A DNA stretch of 64,000 nucleotides from Bacillus thuringiensis (lineage in GTDB: Bacteria > Bacillota > Bacilli > Bacillales > Bacillaceae_G), in NCBI RefSeq assembly GCF_014932895.1, contig NZ_JACYOF010000003.1, positions 310,261 to 374,260 on the forward strand. The letters run 5' to 3'. Shown here one piece after another: positions 42,223-51,275 of this stretch. Made by a program: the position numbers and the translations under genes. The notes under the pieces are model-generated. The model was not told where the DNA came from and did not search any database. It saw nothing but the letters and a program-made list of their open reading frames with translations. Every line of letters starts with the position of its first letter. Positions within the stretch are counted from its first letter, which is position 1.

Positions 42223-43089
42223 CTATTGTTTTTTCACTGTAATATTTCCGTTATGTGTGTTTAATTTAATTAAATTTTCTCCCTTTCCAATAACTGCATT
42301 CCCGTTATATTTATTTAGGATATTCGCGCTGCCATTATCGACAGAGACATTAAATTGAACATTAGTTGGTTCTTTTTCGGTCTCAATATTGATTTTTCCA
42401 TTGTGAGTCGTAAAATTAAGATTTCGATCCAGTTCATTTGTTTTAAGAGTAAGGCTTCCATTCTTAGATTGCCCCTCTATTTCACCTTCAACATGCTCTA
42501 GCATCATTCTTCCATTATTCGATTTCACATGAATATTTTGTGCTTTTATATCTTTAAATTCCATAATTCCATTGTTTGCTTCCGCAATAATTTTTTGCGA
42601 ATTGATCTCTCTTAATTCAACACGCCCATTGTTTGTATTGATATTCAAATGGGCTGTGTTTAGTTTTTTTGCAGAAACATAACCATTACTATTAGAAACT
42701 TTTAATGAATCATATTGTCTTTCAGGCAGATAAACATTTAATGTTAATGGGGCCAATACTTCGGAAATGTTGAAGTTGAACCAGCTCTGTTGTTTTTCTT
42801 TATAAGAAATAAGAAGTGTTGATTTTTTATCATCCGTAGCTAACGTTCGTTTTATGTTAGGATTAACTTCCCCATCTAATGTTACTTTAATGTTACTATC
42901 TGTTGTAGGATAGGTGTTAACACGAACGTTATTCGTATCAATAATGACGCTTGATACATTATTATTGTTAATGACCTTTTCTTCTGAAATTGGTACTGCA
43001 GCAATTGATCGATAAGTGAGTAGACTTCCTATAATCCCAATAATAAAAATAATACCTGCAATGATGGAAAAATTCTTTTTATTTATCAT
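42223..43089 (-). CDS. DUF4097-family membrane-anchored adhesin-like protein
   Basis: A protein of about 288 residues. The N-terminal membrane helix (SIIAGIIFIIGIIGSLLTYR) is followed by an external repetitive beta-helix-like region typical of DUF4097, with recurring NGxxxxxN turns (SNSNGYVSAKKLN, TNNGRVELREI, ANNGIMEFKDI, SKNGSLTLKTN, THNGKINIETE). Its gene overlaps the HAAS gene by 11 bases. With PadR and HAAS it forms a conserved Firmicutes module similar to the LiaG type, thought to work at the envelope. AAAGGTGG precedes the ATG at 43089. Confidence 0.85.
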   Translation of the reverse strand: MINKKNFSIIAGIIFIIGIIGSLLTYRSIAAVPISEEKVINNNNVSSVIIDTNNVRVNTYPTTDSNIKVTLDGEVNPNIKRTLATDDKKSTLLISYKEKQQSWFNFNISEVLAPLTLNVYLPERQYDSLKVSNSNGYVSAKKLNTAHLNINTNNGRVELREINSQKIIAEANNGIMEFKDIKAQNIHVKSNNGRMMLEHVEGEIEGQSKNGSLTLKTNELDRNLNFTTHNGKINIETEKEPTNVQFNVSVDNGSANILNKYNGNAVIGKGENLIKLNTHNGNITVKKQ

Positions 43090-43642
43090 GCTTAAAACCA
43101 CCTTTTACTAGTGCTATATTAAACTTTAAATAACGAACAAATCCATTCTTTGCTAGCTTCGTTAAATATAACATAACGAGTACAATGAAATATCCAAGTC
43201 CACAAAGTGCTAAAGAAACGAAAAGGTTAAAGAGCAAGAATGTATTTGGATGCACAATAGTATCAACAATAACAAGCAGTGGTGAACCTAAAAATGAGAT
43301 TCCTAGAACCCATCCCGAAAAAATCAATGCGGCTAATGCAATTGCAGGTCCAAGCACTATTACTAAATTGAAAAAACCTAATCCAATAACTGCCCAAATT
43401 GCCCGAAAAACATTTCCTGTTGTTGCACTTGCTGTTACTTTCTCAAGATGATAATCTGCTAATAACTCTTTGGCGATTTGAGCTGGAGAACCTAATGAAG
43501 CTGTAATTTCTTCTTCGCTTTTCCCCTCCTCTAATCCGAAAGTAAAATGTTCTTCATAATCTTTTAAAATATCTGCACGCTCTTTTTCAGATAGTCTTTT
43601 TAGAGATGCATTTAATTGTTGTAAAAATTTATCTTTCGTCAT
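43079..43642 (-). CDS. HAAS/DUF1700-family membrane protein
   Basis: A 187-residue protein. The cytosolic N-terminal HAAS domain is MTKDKFLQQLNASLKRLSEK then ERADILKDYEEHF and the LGSPAQIAKELL motif (to about residue 65). Four hydrophobic segments follow. HAAS proteins are encoded next to PadR regulators and are taken to act as signal or adaptor proteins for the regulator. The start at 43642 lies inside the end of padR (overlap of 14 bases), so all three genes of the module are translationally linked. Confidence 0.87.
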   Translation of the reverse strand: MTKDKFLQQLNASLKRLSEKERADILKDYEEHFTFGLEEGKSEEEITASLGSPAQIAKELLADYHLEKVTASATTGNVFRAIWAVIGLGFFNLVIVLGPAIALAALIFSGWVLGISFLGSPLLVIVDTIVHPNTFLLFNLFVSLALCGLGYFIVLVMLYLTKLAKNGFVRYLKFNIALVKGGFKHDK

Positions 43643-43958
43643 TACGTACACCTTCTTTAATTAATTGATTGACCCCCTGTGAGAACTCATTCCATTCATC
43701 CAAAAGTTGGTACAAATACGTCCTACCTTTATCTGTCAGTTTATAATACTTCCTTGAAGGCCCTTCTGAAGACTCCTGTAAATACGTTGTAAAATATTCT
43801 TCCTTGGTTAATCTACGAAGAAGAGGATACACAGATCCTTCTGATATTTCAATTTGATTGGAAATATTTCGAACTAATTCATATCCATAACGGTCTTGCT
43901 TGTCGAGTAAAACAAGAACACAAAGTTCTAAAACTCCTTTTTTAAATTGTACATTCAA
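43629..43958 (-). CDS. PadR-family regulator of the HAAS-DUF4097 module
   Basis: A 109-residue PadR protein: KKGVLELCVLVLLDKQDRYGYELV is the winged-helix start, ISEGSVYPLLRRLTKEEYFT the recognition helix, and SSEGPSRKYYKLTDKGRTYL the wing. It is the first gene of a three-gene minus-strand operon with overlapping ends. The upstream 100 bases contain TTCAGTACC and ACTTAGTATTATTC, loosely similar to boxes at the other PadR operon, but no clean palindrome. Confidence 0.9.
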   Translation of the reverse strand: MNVQFKKGVLELCVLVLLDKQDRYGYELVRNISNQIEISEGSVYPLLRRLTKEEYFTTYLQESSEGPSRKYYKLTDKGRTYLYQLLDEWNEFSQGVNQLIKEGVRNDER

Positions 43959-44272
43959 TGTTCATTCACCCTATTCTAATTGACATCCACTACTGTTTAT
44001 TATTCAGTACCATTTTATAATAAGTCACTTCCAAGTATAATATACCACTTAGTATTATTCATTGCAAGGTACACTGGAAAAATAAGTATAAATTAAAATG
44101 ATACGACGCTTATAAAATCAAACGATGGCTTTTCTCTTTCAATCAAGGAATTCTAAATGAGGTGTATTCAAACCTTTTATAGAACGGAAAGGAGTCCACT
44201 TTTTTACATAACGACACTTTATCCACTATAATAAAAAAAGAACAGACTCTTACTTTAATGGAGGGAATATAA
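43959..44272. other. divergent promoter region of padR and the oxidoreductase gene
   Basis: AT-rich; no gene supported. AGTATAATATACCACTTAGTATT near 44035-44055 contains short inverted pieces that could be operator or promoter, none perfect. Confidence 0.35.
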
Positions 44273-45292
44273 ATGAAAGCAATTGGTTTACATGAATACT
44301 TACCTATTGAAGAAGAAAACAGTTTAATTGATGTGGAAGTTGAAAGACCTGTTGCCACAGGAAGAGATATACTTGTTAAAATTAAAGCGATTTCCGTTAA
44401 CCCAGTTGATACAAAAGTTCGCTCTCCGAAAGATAAAAAAGAAAATATAGCAAAAATACTTGGCTGGGATGCTAGTGGTGTTGTCGTACAAACTGGCGAA
44501 GGTTGTACGTTATTTAAAGAAGGCGATGAAGTGTTTTACGCTGGAAGTATTACGAGACAAGGTACATATAGTGAATACCATTTAGTTGATGAAAGAATCG
44601 TTGGTAAAAAACCAAAAACGTTAAGTGATGCTGAATCTGCAGCAATCCCTTTAACAGCTATTACGGCGTGGGAAGGTTTATTCGAACGTTTAGGGATTGA
44701 TTATGCTAAGAAAAGCGAAAATACATTTAAAAACATTTTAATTATTGGCGGAGCTGGTGGTGTCGGTTCAATCACAATTCAGCTTGCGAAATGGGCTGGA
44801 CTAAATGTAATCGCAACTGCTTCACGCGTGGAAACGATTGAATGGGTGAAAAAGTTTGGCGCTGACCATACAATTAACCACCATAAATCTTTAAAAGAGC
44901 AACTACAAAGCCTTGGGTTCAACGATGTAGATTATATTTTCTGCTTAAATAATACAGATCAACATTGGCACGGCATAGGCGAGATAATTAAGCCACAAGG
45001 CAAAATTTGCTCTATCGTAGAAAATGAACACCCTCTTAAGATGGGGATTTTAAAAAGTAAAAGTGCTACATTCGTTTGGGAGTTTATGTTCACAAAAGCA
45101 ATGTATGAAACTGGTGATATGATTACGCAGCATGAACTATTAAATAAAGTGAGCGAGCTGTTAGATGAAGGTATTTTAAAGACTACTTTAAATGAAACTT
45201 TAACACCAATTAACGCTGAAAACTTAAAGAAAGCACATGCAATGCTTGAAAGCGGACGTACCATTGGGAAAATCGTATTAGAGAAATTTTAA
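44273..45292 (+). CDS. zinc-type alcohol dehydrogenase-like quinone oxidoreductase (MDR family)
   Basis: A 339-residue medium-chain reductase. The GroES-like N-terminal half includes ISVNPVDTKVRSP and LGWDASGVVVQTG; the Rossmann half has LIIGGAGGVGSITIQLAKWAG (nucleotide-binding GxGGVG, about residue 165). The catalytic zinc ligands of true alcohol dehydrogenases are absent, pointing to the quinone/enone reductase (YogA-like) branch, NADPH-dependent and cytosolic. GGAGGG lies 7 bases before the ATG. A strong terminator follows. Confidence 0.88.
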   Translation: MKAIGLHEYLPIEEENSLIDVEVERPVATGRDILVKIKAISVNPVDTKVRSPKDKKENIAKILGWDASGVVVQTGEGCTLFKEGDEVFYAGSITRQGTYSEYHLVDERIVGKKPKTLSDAESAAIPLTAITAWEGLFERLGIDYAKKSENTFKNILIIGGAGGVGSITIQLAKWAGLNVIATASRVETIEWVKKFGADHTINHHKSLKEQLQSLGFNDVDYIFCLNNTDQHWHGIGEIIKPQGKICSIVENEHPLKMGILKSKSATFVWEFMFTKAMYETGDMITQHELLNKVSELLDEGILKTTLNETLTPINAENLKKAHAMLESGRTIGKIVLEKF

Positions 45293-45293
45293 T

Positions 45294-45332
45294 AAAAAAG
45301 TCCGATTTCTTATTTAGAAATCGGACTTTTTT
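45294..45332. terminator. strong bidirectional terminator
   Basis: A perfect 17-bp stem AAAAAAGTCCGATTTCT/AGAAATCGGACTTTTTT with a 5-base loop between convergent genes. Confidence 0.92.
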
Positions 45333-45339
45333 ATTATCT

Positions 45340-46731
45340 TTATTTACTTGAAATCTCTTGATCTTTTTGAACATCTAACGGAACTCGCTTCCCTATTCCA
45401 AAAGCATAGAAACTAATTGTAACGATAAATAAGAAAATAATACCTACAACTAGTGAAATGCGCGTATCATCGTTAAACCACATTCCGATTAATACCATAA
45501 TTAAAAAAGCAATCGTTAAATAATTTGTAACAGGAGCAAATGGCATTTTGAACGGATGATCTTTCATCTCTGCTCCCTTTTCTTTTCTAAAACGAATTTG
45601 ACTAATTAAAATAACGAACCATGGCACCATACCAGGAAGTACACTCGCACTATATACATATACGAATAAGTTTTTCGGTGCAATATAACTTAATACAACA
45701 CCAATCGCTAAACCAATTATTACACCAACTGTACCGAATAATGGAACACCGTTACTAGAAATCTTCGTAAAGTATTTCGGTGCTTGTCCATTTACACCTA
45801 ACGTATACAGCATACGCCCAGCACTATAAATCCCACTATTACAACCAGACATTGCCGCTGTAATCACAACGAAGTTAATAAGTCCCGCGGCTGCCGTAAT
45901 ACCAACCTTCGCAAAAGTCGCTACGAACGGGCTACCAATTGTACTTAATTGATCCCAAGGATAAACAGTTACAATAACGAAAATAGCACCAATATAGAAT
46001 ATTAAAATACGCCAAATTGTACTTTGAATTGCTCTTGTAAGTGTCTTCTTCGGATCTTTCGCTTCACCAGCAGTAATCCCGATTAATTCCACACCTTGAT
46101 ACGCTCCAACTACAAGTGATAATGCAAAGAAGAATCCTGAAAAACCACCTGTAAAGAAACCGCCATTTGACCAAAGATTAGATATGCCAATCGCTTCTCC
46201 ACCGTTACCAATCCCGAAGAAAATAAGACCGAATCCCGCAATAATCATTAATAGAATCGTAACGATTTTAATCATCGCAAACCAAAATTCAAATTCACCA
46301 AATGACTTAACTGAAATTAAGTTAGCCGCACCAAGAATAACCATTGCAATTACACCTGGTATCCAAGCTGGTAAGTCCGGGAACCAATATTGCATATATG
46401 CTCCAACTGCGATAATCTCTGACATCCCAACGATAACCCATTGAAACCAGTTACTCCACGCTGTCATATAACCAGCTAGCGGATGAATATACTTATGACC
46501 GAATGTCGCGAATGAACCTGTACTTGGCTCCATGTACAACATTTCTCCCATAGCACGCATAATGAAGAAGATAAAAATACCTGCAATCGCATAGGCAAGC
46601 ATTACCGATGGACCTGTCCATTTAATTGTACTGGCTGATCCCATAAACAAACCAACACCAATTGTTCCACCTAAAGCTATCATTTGAATATGACGTGCTT
46701 CTAAGCCCCTTTTCAATTCTTTGTTTGCCAC
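45340..46731 (-). CDS. amino-acid permease (APC superfamily, GabP/RocE/AnsP-like)
   Basis: A protein of about 463 residues with 12 hydrophobic segments. The signature [28 protein letters not shown] opens helix 1, and [21 protein letters not shown]-type sequence ([18 protein letters not shown]) lies in helix 3. It belongs to the proton-coupled amino-acid transporter group. The start is probably GTG at 46731, since GAGGGGG lies 7 bases upstream; longer frames to 46776 have no site. Substrate not predictable. Confidence 0.9.
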   Translation of the reverse strand: MANKELKRGLEARHIQMIALGGTIGVGLFMGSASTIKWTGPSVMLAYAIAGIFIFFIMRAMGEMLYMEPSTGSFATFGHKYIHPLAGYMTAWSNWFQWVIVGMSEIIAVGAYMQYWFPDLPAWIPGVIAMVILGAANLISVKSFGEFEFWFAMIKIVTILLMIIAGFGLIFFGIGNGGEAIGISNLWSNGGFFTGGFSGFFFALSLVVGAYQGVELIGITAGEAKDPKKTLTRAIQSTIWRILIFYIGAIFVIVTVYPWDQLSTIGSPFVATFAKVGITAAAGLINFVVITAAMSGCNSGIYSAGRMLYTLGVNGQAPKYFTKISSNGVPLFGTVGVIIGLAIGVVLSYIAPKNLFVYVYSASVLPGMVPWFVILISQIRFRKEKGAEMKDHPFKMPFAPVTNYLTIAFLIMVLIGMWFNDDTRISLVVGIIFLFIVTISFYAFGIGKRVPLDVQKDQEISSK

Positions 46732-46943
46732 TTCACTTCCCCCTCTTAGATGATTCATAGCCGCATTTAAAAACAAGATGCTTTACCCTAATTCCTGTTT
46801 GGCTTGAAAATGATGAAGCAAACGTCATTTTACACTAGCTTTAAAGCTATCCTAAAATCGTTTTTTGCCTCTTATGAAATTCCCAAAACCTCTCATCTTC
46901 CAATATTCTATAAATCTTAAAATTACTTATTTTATATTAATTC

Positions 46944-46958
46944 ATTTATCTGAAAAAT
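46944..46958 (-). promoter_or_regulatory. possible CodY box upstream of the permease
   Basis: On the minus strand ATTTTTCAGATAAAT differs from the CodY consensus AATTTTCAGAAAATT at three of fifteen positions. It lies about 215 bases before the start codon. In AT-rich DNA such matches arise by chance, so this is weak. Confidence 0.3.
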
Positions 46959-47072
46959 TCAATTATTTTTTCAATAAATTATTATGCATGAGTATGTTTA
47001 ATTTTTAACTGAATTAGCAATAAAATACAGCTAATCAATTTGATTCTATTATAAATATTATTACAATATAAA

Positions 47073-47100
47073 TAACCGAGGAGAGCATATCTTCCTCGGT
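47073..47100. terminator. hairpin in the gap between permease and acetyltransferase genes
   Basis: A 9-bp stem AACCGAGGA/TCCTCGGTT with a 10-base loop; the T-run is weak. The remainder of 46732-47259 shows no gene and no T-box leader. Confidence 0.55.
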
Positions 47101-47259
47101 TTCATACCGTATGTACTTCAATATTTATAGTTAATAACGTCATTGTCCATCATTTAAATGAATTTTATTTCCATTCCTACTATCATTTTAAAATTTTATT
47201 TTCACATTTTTTAATCGCTCTATTAATATCTCAACCAAGAATATAATATATTAGTAAAA

Positions 47260-48187
47260 TTACATACCATATACATTCTTCACACAGACTTCCTTATCAA
47301 AGCGAACAAATTTACTTTGTACTTCCATTCCAGCTGCTTCGTATACGCGAGGTGCGCCTGTAATATTCTCAGAGTCTACATTTAGATGAACTTTTGAAAT
47401 CCCTTCTTCGTACAATTGACCAAATGCATGGTGTAATAGCGCTAACCCTAAGCCTTGTTTCCGCTTAGAACGCCTTACACCTAGGTGAGTAATTTCAGCT
47501 TTATTATCAGTACCTTTTTTACTAAATATAAAACCAACTACCTCATCCTCAAACATCGCTAGTGACCATAAAGTAGGATGAAATCCCTCTCTTTCAGTAC
47601 GTTGCAAAAATTCTTCTAACGTAGAAGGCTGCGAATTCCAGTGGTCCGCAAAGAATTCATTAAAAGCTTGATGTAATCTTTCATCATCCACACCATGTAT
47701 GTAATATCGTACAGTAACACCATTTGACCATTGTGGTGATGGAACATTTCCCTTCAATTCCCATTCCCCACCATATACGAGTTGGAATAAATCCAGCTTC
47801 TTCTAATACTTTTTCCTCATAGAAATTATTTGCCTGTGTTACAATCGTACCATGTAAACAAGATAAATTGCCTACAAACTCCATAGCACGCTCTTCAAGC
47901 TTTGACCATATTACATATTCAATGCCTTGATTAATATAATTAGGATTAATAAGCACAGCAGATGGAAATTGCCCTTCCTTTCCTGTCAAAATTCCGTATC
48001 CGATTATTTCTACTGCATTCATAACAACATAAGAACTTTTACTAACATCAATACCTTTCCATGAGTTAGTAATATCCTCTACCGTTGTATCAATTTCACC
48101 GTAAATAGCTTCATCATAAATTGTACATAGTTTTAAAATTTGTTGTAAATCTCCTTGTGAAGTTGCTTTAACATTTAGACCGTTCAA
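47260..48187 (-). pseudogene. double-GNAT acetyltransferase split by a frameshift
   Basis: Upstream frame 48187-47684 gives a GNAT-like half (MNGLNVKATSQGDLQQILKL ... ARVLEEAGFIPTRIWWGMGIE-type end) and then nonsense. Downstream frame 47757-47260 begins KGNVPSPQWSNGVTVRYYIH and carries a full GNAT domain (VRRSKRKQGLGLALLHHAFG, then VYEAAGMEVQSKFVRFDKEV). The joint lies near 47755, where GGAATTGAAGGG looks like GGAATTGAATTGAAGGG with one TTGA unit lost. Restoring it gives one protein of about 305 residues with two GNAT domains. A sequencing error could also produce this. Confidence 0.8.
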
Positions 48188-48257
48188 ATTGTACTTCCCT
48201 CCTTTTTTGAGTTAATTAAATTCTGATATTAACTGAATAATCAGTAAACAATAAATA

Positions 48258-48289
48258 CAAAAGAGTCCCATTTCTCAATGAGACTCTTT
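48258..48289 (-). terminator. terminator of the Bcr/CflA-type transporter
   Basis: The stem AAAAGAGTC/GACTCTTTT with a 13-base loop, T-rich on both sides, lies 14 bases beyond the transporter stop codon. Confidence 0.8.
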
Positions 48290-48302
48290 TCCTATTACAT
48301 TA

Positions 48303-49502
48303 TTAAACTACTTTTTCAAGTTGCTTATTAAAAATAAACAACTTAGTAAATATCGTCATTATCACTACAATAATGAGAAAATAAAAAGGCATCACCGTTA
48401 ATGAACCTGTATGAAGCTGACTCATTCCCCAAATAGTCAGCGTCACTATTATATAGTACCCTAAGCTAAACAATGCGCCTGCTGTACCAATGACGTCCTG
48501 AAAATCTACTAACGCTAAACTTAAACAGTTAGGTAACGCTATCCCAATTCCTAATAGCAATATAAACATCGCTACTAAAAATACAATCATATATATTATG
48601 TTTGGATTCGATCCAACAGAAGTAATAACAGATAAAAGAATAGCTCCCCCTGTCATTACAAGGCAACCTATATATATGATTTTCTCCGGTTTATAAATAG
48701 GCAGTAACCGTTTGGAAACTTTCGATCCAATAATAGAAGCAGACGCAACAACAATTCCTAGAAATCCGTACATACTAGGTGATAACTGAAAGTATTCAAT
48801 AAAGATAAACGGTGCTTCTGCATAATAGCTAAATAAAACACCATTTGCTCCCCCAATTAATAGCCCATATGTTACTACTTTTGGATTTGTAATTAATCTT
48901 TTTAACACTGAGAAGACATTTATTTTATCCGTTACTGAATCCGTTTTTGTTTCTGGAAGGGAAACAAAAGTATACAGCAAAATCCCGACACTCATAACGA
49001 CTAAACTTAAAAACACCATTTTAAACCCAAACATTTGATCAAGAAATCCCCCCATTAGTGGACCTATTGCTGGTGTAAAAGCAATGACTGCTGAAATTTG
49101 AGCAAATATAACGTGGCGTTTATGCCCATCTACACTTTCACGAAGTATTGTTTGTGTAACAACTGATCCTGCACTTGCTCCAAACGCTTGAATAAAACGA
49201 CTTAGTAATAAAAATTCAATGGAACTTGCAATAAAGCATAAGAAGCTCCCTACACCATATACCACAATTCCAAATAACATCGCTGGACGACGACCAATGA
49301 TGTCCGATAACCATCCAATAAAAAATACCCCTAAAGCAAATCCAGCAAAATAAACACTTAGCGTTAACTGCACCTCATTATTACTTATGTGCAACGCCTT
49401 TGAAATGTCTGGTAAAGACGGTGTGTAAATTGTTTCACTAATTTGCGGAAATGCCACTAGAATAATCATTAACAAAAGTGATGATACTGAGACTTTTTTC
49501 AT
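48303..49502 (-). CDS. Bcr/CflA-family multidrug efflux transporter (MFS)
   Basis: A 399-residue 12-helix transporter. SETIYTPSLPDISKALHISN and the following LTLSVYFAGFALG are the classic Bcr/CflA start, with motif A as GWLSDIIGRRPAMLFG and motif C-like GPLMGGFLDQMFG. Members expel bicyclomycin, chloramphenicol and similar drugs by proton antiport. AGGAGGGTAT precedes the ATG. No regulator is adjacent. Confidence 0.9.
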   Translation of the reverse strand: MKKVSVSSLLLMIILVAFPQISETIYTPSLPDISKALHISNNEVQLTLSVYFAGFALGVFFIGWLSDIIGRRPAMLFGIVVYGVGSFLCFIASSIEFLLLSRFIQAFGASAGSVVTQTILRESVDGHKRHVIFAQISAVIAFTPAIGPLMGGFLDQMFGFKMVFLSLVVMSVGILLYTFVSLPETKTDSVTDKINVFSVLKRLITNPKVVTYGLLIGGANGVLFSYYAEAPFIFIEYFQLSPSMYGFLGIVVASASIIGSKVSKRLLPIYKPEKIIYIGCLVMTGGAILLSVITSVGSNPNIIYMIVFLVAMFILLLGIGIALPNCLSLALVDFQDVIGTAGALFSLGYYIIVTLTIWGMSQLHTGSLTVMPFYFLIIVVIMTIFTKLFIFNKQLEKVV

Positions 49503-49657
49503 TTGTAATACCCTCCTATAACTTTGAAAATCTCAGAAATGAATAAACTTTCCTTAGCTATGGAACAGGAGGGGCCATTATAGAAATTCGATCATAAAAC
49601 AACAAAGAAAACACCTCAATTATGCATGTTAATACTTATAGGAGGGTAATATTAACA

Positions 49658-49726
49658 TTGATTTTAAAATATACTTTTTCAATTATATTACATATTGCAT
49701 TTCTTTTTCCAATATTGATGCCTTGA
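49658..49726 (+). CDS. possible 22-residue hydrophobic peptide ORF
   Basis: TTG at 49658 follows AGGAGGG by about 11 bases and opens a frame LILKYTFSIILHIAFLFPIL then MP and TGA. The ribosome site resembles that of the divergent Bcr/CflA gene and may simply be a duplicated sequence (ATAGGAGGGTA occurs in both). Translation is unproven. The rest of 49503-49971 has no gene. Confidence 0.25.
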   Translation: MILKYTFSIILHIAFLFPILMP

Positions 49727-49971
49727 ATAGTTGTAAGAAGATTATTCTTTTTATATTAGCGGAAAATTAATACGTTTCAAAAAAAATAAAAACTCGATAC
49801 CATCACCTTATTACGGAATAATTAGAAATAGATTGAAGATTCTTTTTCTAAATCTATTATAACTACTTTAATTATTCTAATAACTGTATCAATTCCTCTT
49901 TTAATTTCTTTAGAGGAAAAATATGCAGATGAAAAAGAACTGCTAAATTTATAACTTCTCATCTACATAAT

Positions 49972-50000
49972 AAAAAGAGGGGGAGCTACCCCCTCTTTTT
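49972..50000 (-). terminator. terminator of the XhlA-like gene
   Basis: A perfect 12-bp stem AAAAAGAGGGGG/CCCCCTCTTTTT with a 5-base loop. Confidence 0.9.
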
Positions 50001-50019
50001 ATCGTCCTATTTCACACGA

Positions 50020-50244
50020 TTAAATTATACCTTTTAATATCAATCCTAAAACTGACATAACTATTGCACTAATAATAATTCGCAAAATCCAAGTTGTGTT
50101 TGTACTTATTTTTTCTAATTGCTTATTAATTGTTGCTATGTCTTTCTCATTAATAGTGGTACGCATTTCTAAATTACGAATGTCTCTCATAATTTCTTTT
50201 TGCTCTGCTTTTAGACTGTCAATTTTAGCGTAAACATCTTCCAT
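50020..50244 (-). CDS. XhlA-like haemolysin/holin-associated membrane protein
   Basis: A 74-residue protein from the ATG at 50244 (MEDVYAKIDSLKAEQKEIMR). A coiled coil (residues 5-45) is followed by one membrane helix (WILRIIISAIVMSVLGLILKG). This matches XhlA (PF10779), a membrane-anchored partner of phage-like lysis cassettes. No XhlB or amidase is nearby, so it is an orphan. The frame stays open upstream to 50337 (MRRYGMYSQV), which could be an N-terminal extension; neither start has a strong ribosome site. Confidence 0.75.
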   Translation of the reverse strand: MEDVYAKIDSLKAEQKEIMRDIRNLEMRTTINEKDIATINKQLEKISTNTTWILRIIISAIVMSVLGLILKGII

Positions 50245-50533
50245 ATATTCACAACATCTGTTAATATCAATATAGAAATTCATATACATATTATGAGACA
50301 ACCCTCTTACCTGTGAATACATTCCGTATCTTCGCACACCAAATCCTTTTGTATAACCTAATTGAATTATTTATACACTTCCATTCTTCTATATATAAAT
50401 ACCCTTTAATACAAATTATAATTTCATTCAAATAGTAAATTATATCTATTACTAATCACCAAAATGAATGCTCTTCCTTCTAAATAAATTAAAAATATAT
50501 TAAATTTCTTTATATATTCCAGTGAAGTCTGTT

Positions 50534-50623
50534 ATGTTCAACTTTCGCGCATTACTACTCACCTTAAGGTTTCTTTTGTTTTTATATGGTTCTATTGCTC
50601 TTGCATTATTCTTAACAGTGTAA
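50534..50623 (+). CDS. possible 29-residue hydrophobic peptide ORF
   Basis: ATG at 50534 opens MFNFRALLLTLRFLLFLYGS then IALALFLTV and TAA. It is one hydrophobic helix with two basic residues. Only a weak site (GTGAAG) lies upstream. Otherwise the 50338-50644 gap shows nothing. Confidence 0.25.
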   Translation: MFNFRALLLTLRFLLFLYGSIALALFLTV

Positions 50624-50644
50624 TGAGATCACATAAATATATGT

Positions 50645-50923
50645 TTAATGTATACTAATATTAATTCGAAATAACTGTATTGATAAACTTTCTAGAACAA
50701 TAAATATACTAGCTGAAACGGACCTATATCCGATATTTTTCCCAGTAACATTAATAGTGATTTCCACTAAATGTGTTTGAATATTATTGTTTTCAAAAAT
50801 TTCATCCTCAACCTTTACAATATCTGCTTCACAATCCACTTCTTTAAAGGTTTTCAGTAATTTTGTTTCTAATAAACTAAAATCAAAGTTCTCATCGTTT
50901 ACTACAGCAAATCTAATCTTCAT
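50645..50923 (-). CDS. 92-residue protein of unknown function
   Basis: MKIRFAVVNDENFDFSLLET opens a mixed alpha/beta protein; the second half, HLVEITINVTGKNIGYRSVS, has regular alternating strands, and it ends FRINISIH. No signal or membrane segment. GGGGAAATCG precedes the ATG. I do not recognise the family. The downstream part to 51275 has only terminators. Confidence 0.6.
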   Translation of the reverse strand: MKIRFAVVNDENFDFSLLETKLLKTFKEVDCEADIVKVEDEIFENNNIQTHLVEITINVTGKNIGYRSVSASIFIVLESLSIQLFRINISIH

Positions 50924-51146
50924 ATCGATTTCCCCATTTTTAACAAAATAAAATCATTAAATCAATATAAATATATATAAAAATATTAAATAATTCAAAA
51001 TATGCGCTTCTTATGCACCAGTGCTAATATCAGTTTTTGATTTTTGTTCATAAATTCGTAACACATATATATGAGTTATCGTGCTAAAATTAGTTTATTC
51101 AAAAGAAGTTATTATTAATAAATCAACAATTCTTAATACCCTATTT

Positions 51147-51177
51147 AAAGCCTTGCCCCCCTGCAAGGCTTTTTCTT
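51147..51177 (+). terminator. plus-strand terminator without a visible gene
   Basis: A perfect 9-bp stem AAAGCCTTG/CAAGGCTTT around a C-rich loop is followed by TTCTTATT. No plus-strand gene upstream is supported, so it may end a small unannotated RNA starting in 50924-51146. Confidence 0.6.
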
Positions 51178-51207
51178 ATTTAACTAGAGTTATTATCAAC
51201 CTCAACG

Positions 51208-51241
51208 AAAAAAGGCACCGTCTCAAATGACGGCGCTTTTT
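51208..51241 (-). terminator. terminator of the yojF-bshB2 operon
   Basis: GCGCCGTC pairs with GACGGTGC, with a minus-strand T-run of six, 34 bases past the bshB2 stop. Confidence 0.8.
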
Positions 51242-51275
51242 CTAAGTAAGAGCTACTAGAAGGTATCCTTCTAGC

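Noticed and set aside
46777-47259. T-box or other riboswitch upstream of the amino-acid permease
   Set aside because: I looked for the T-box TGG bulge sequence and an antiterminator-terminator pair ahead of the permease and did not find them; only a weak CodY-like match and a hairpin remain.
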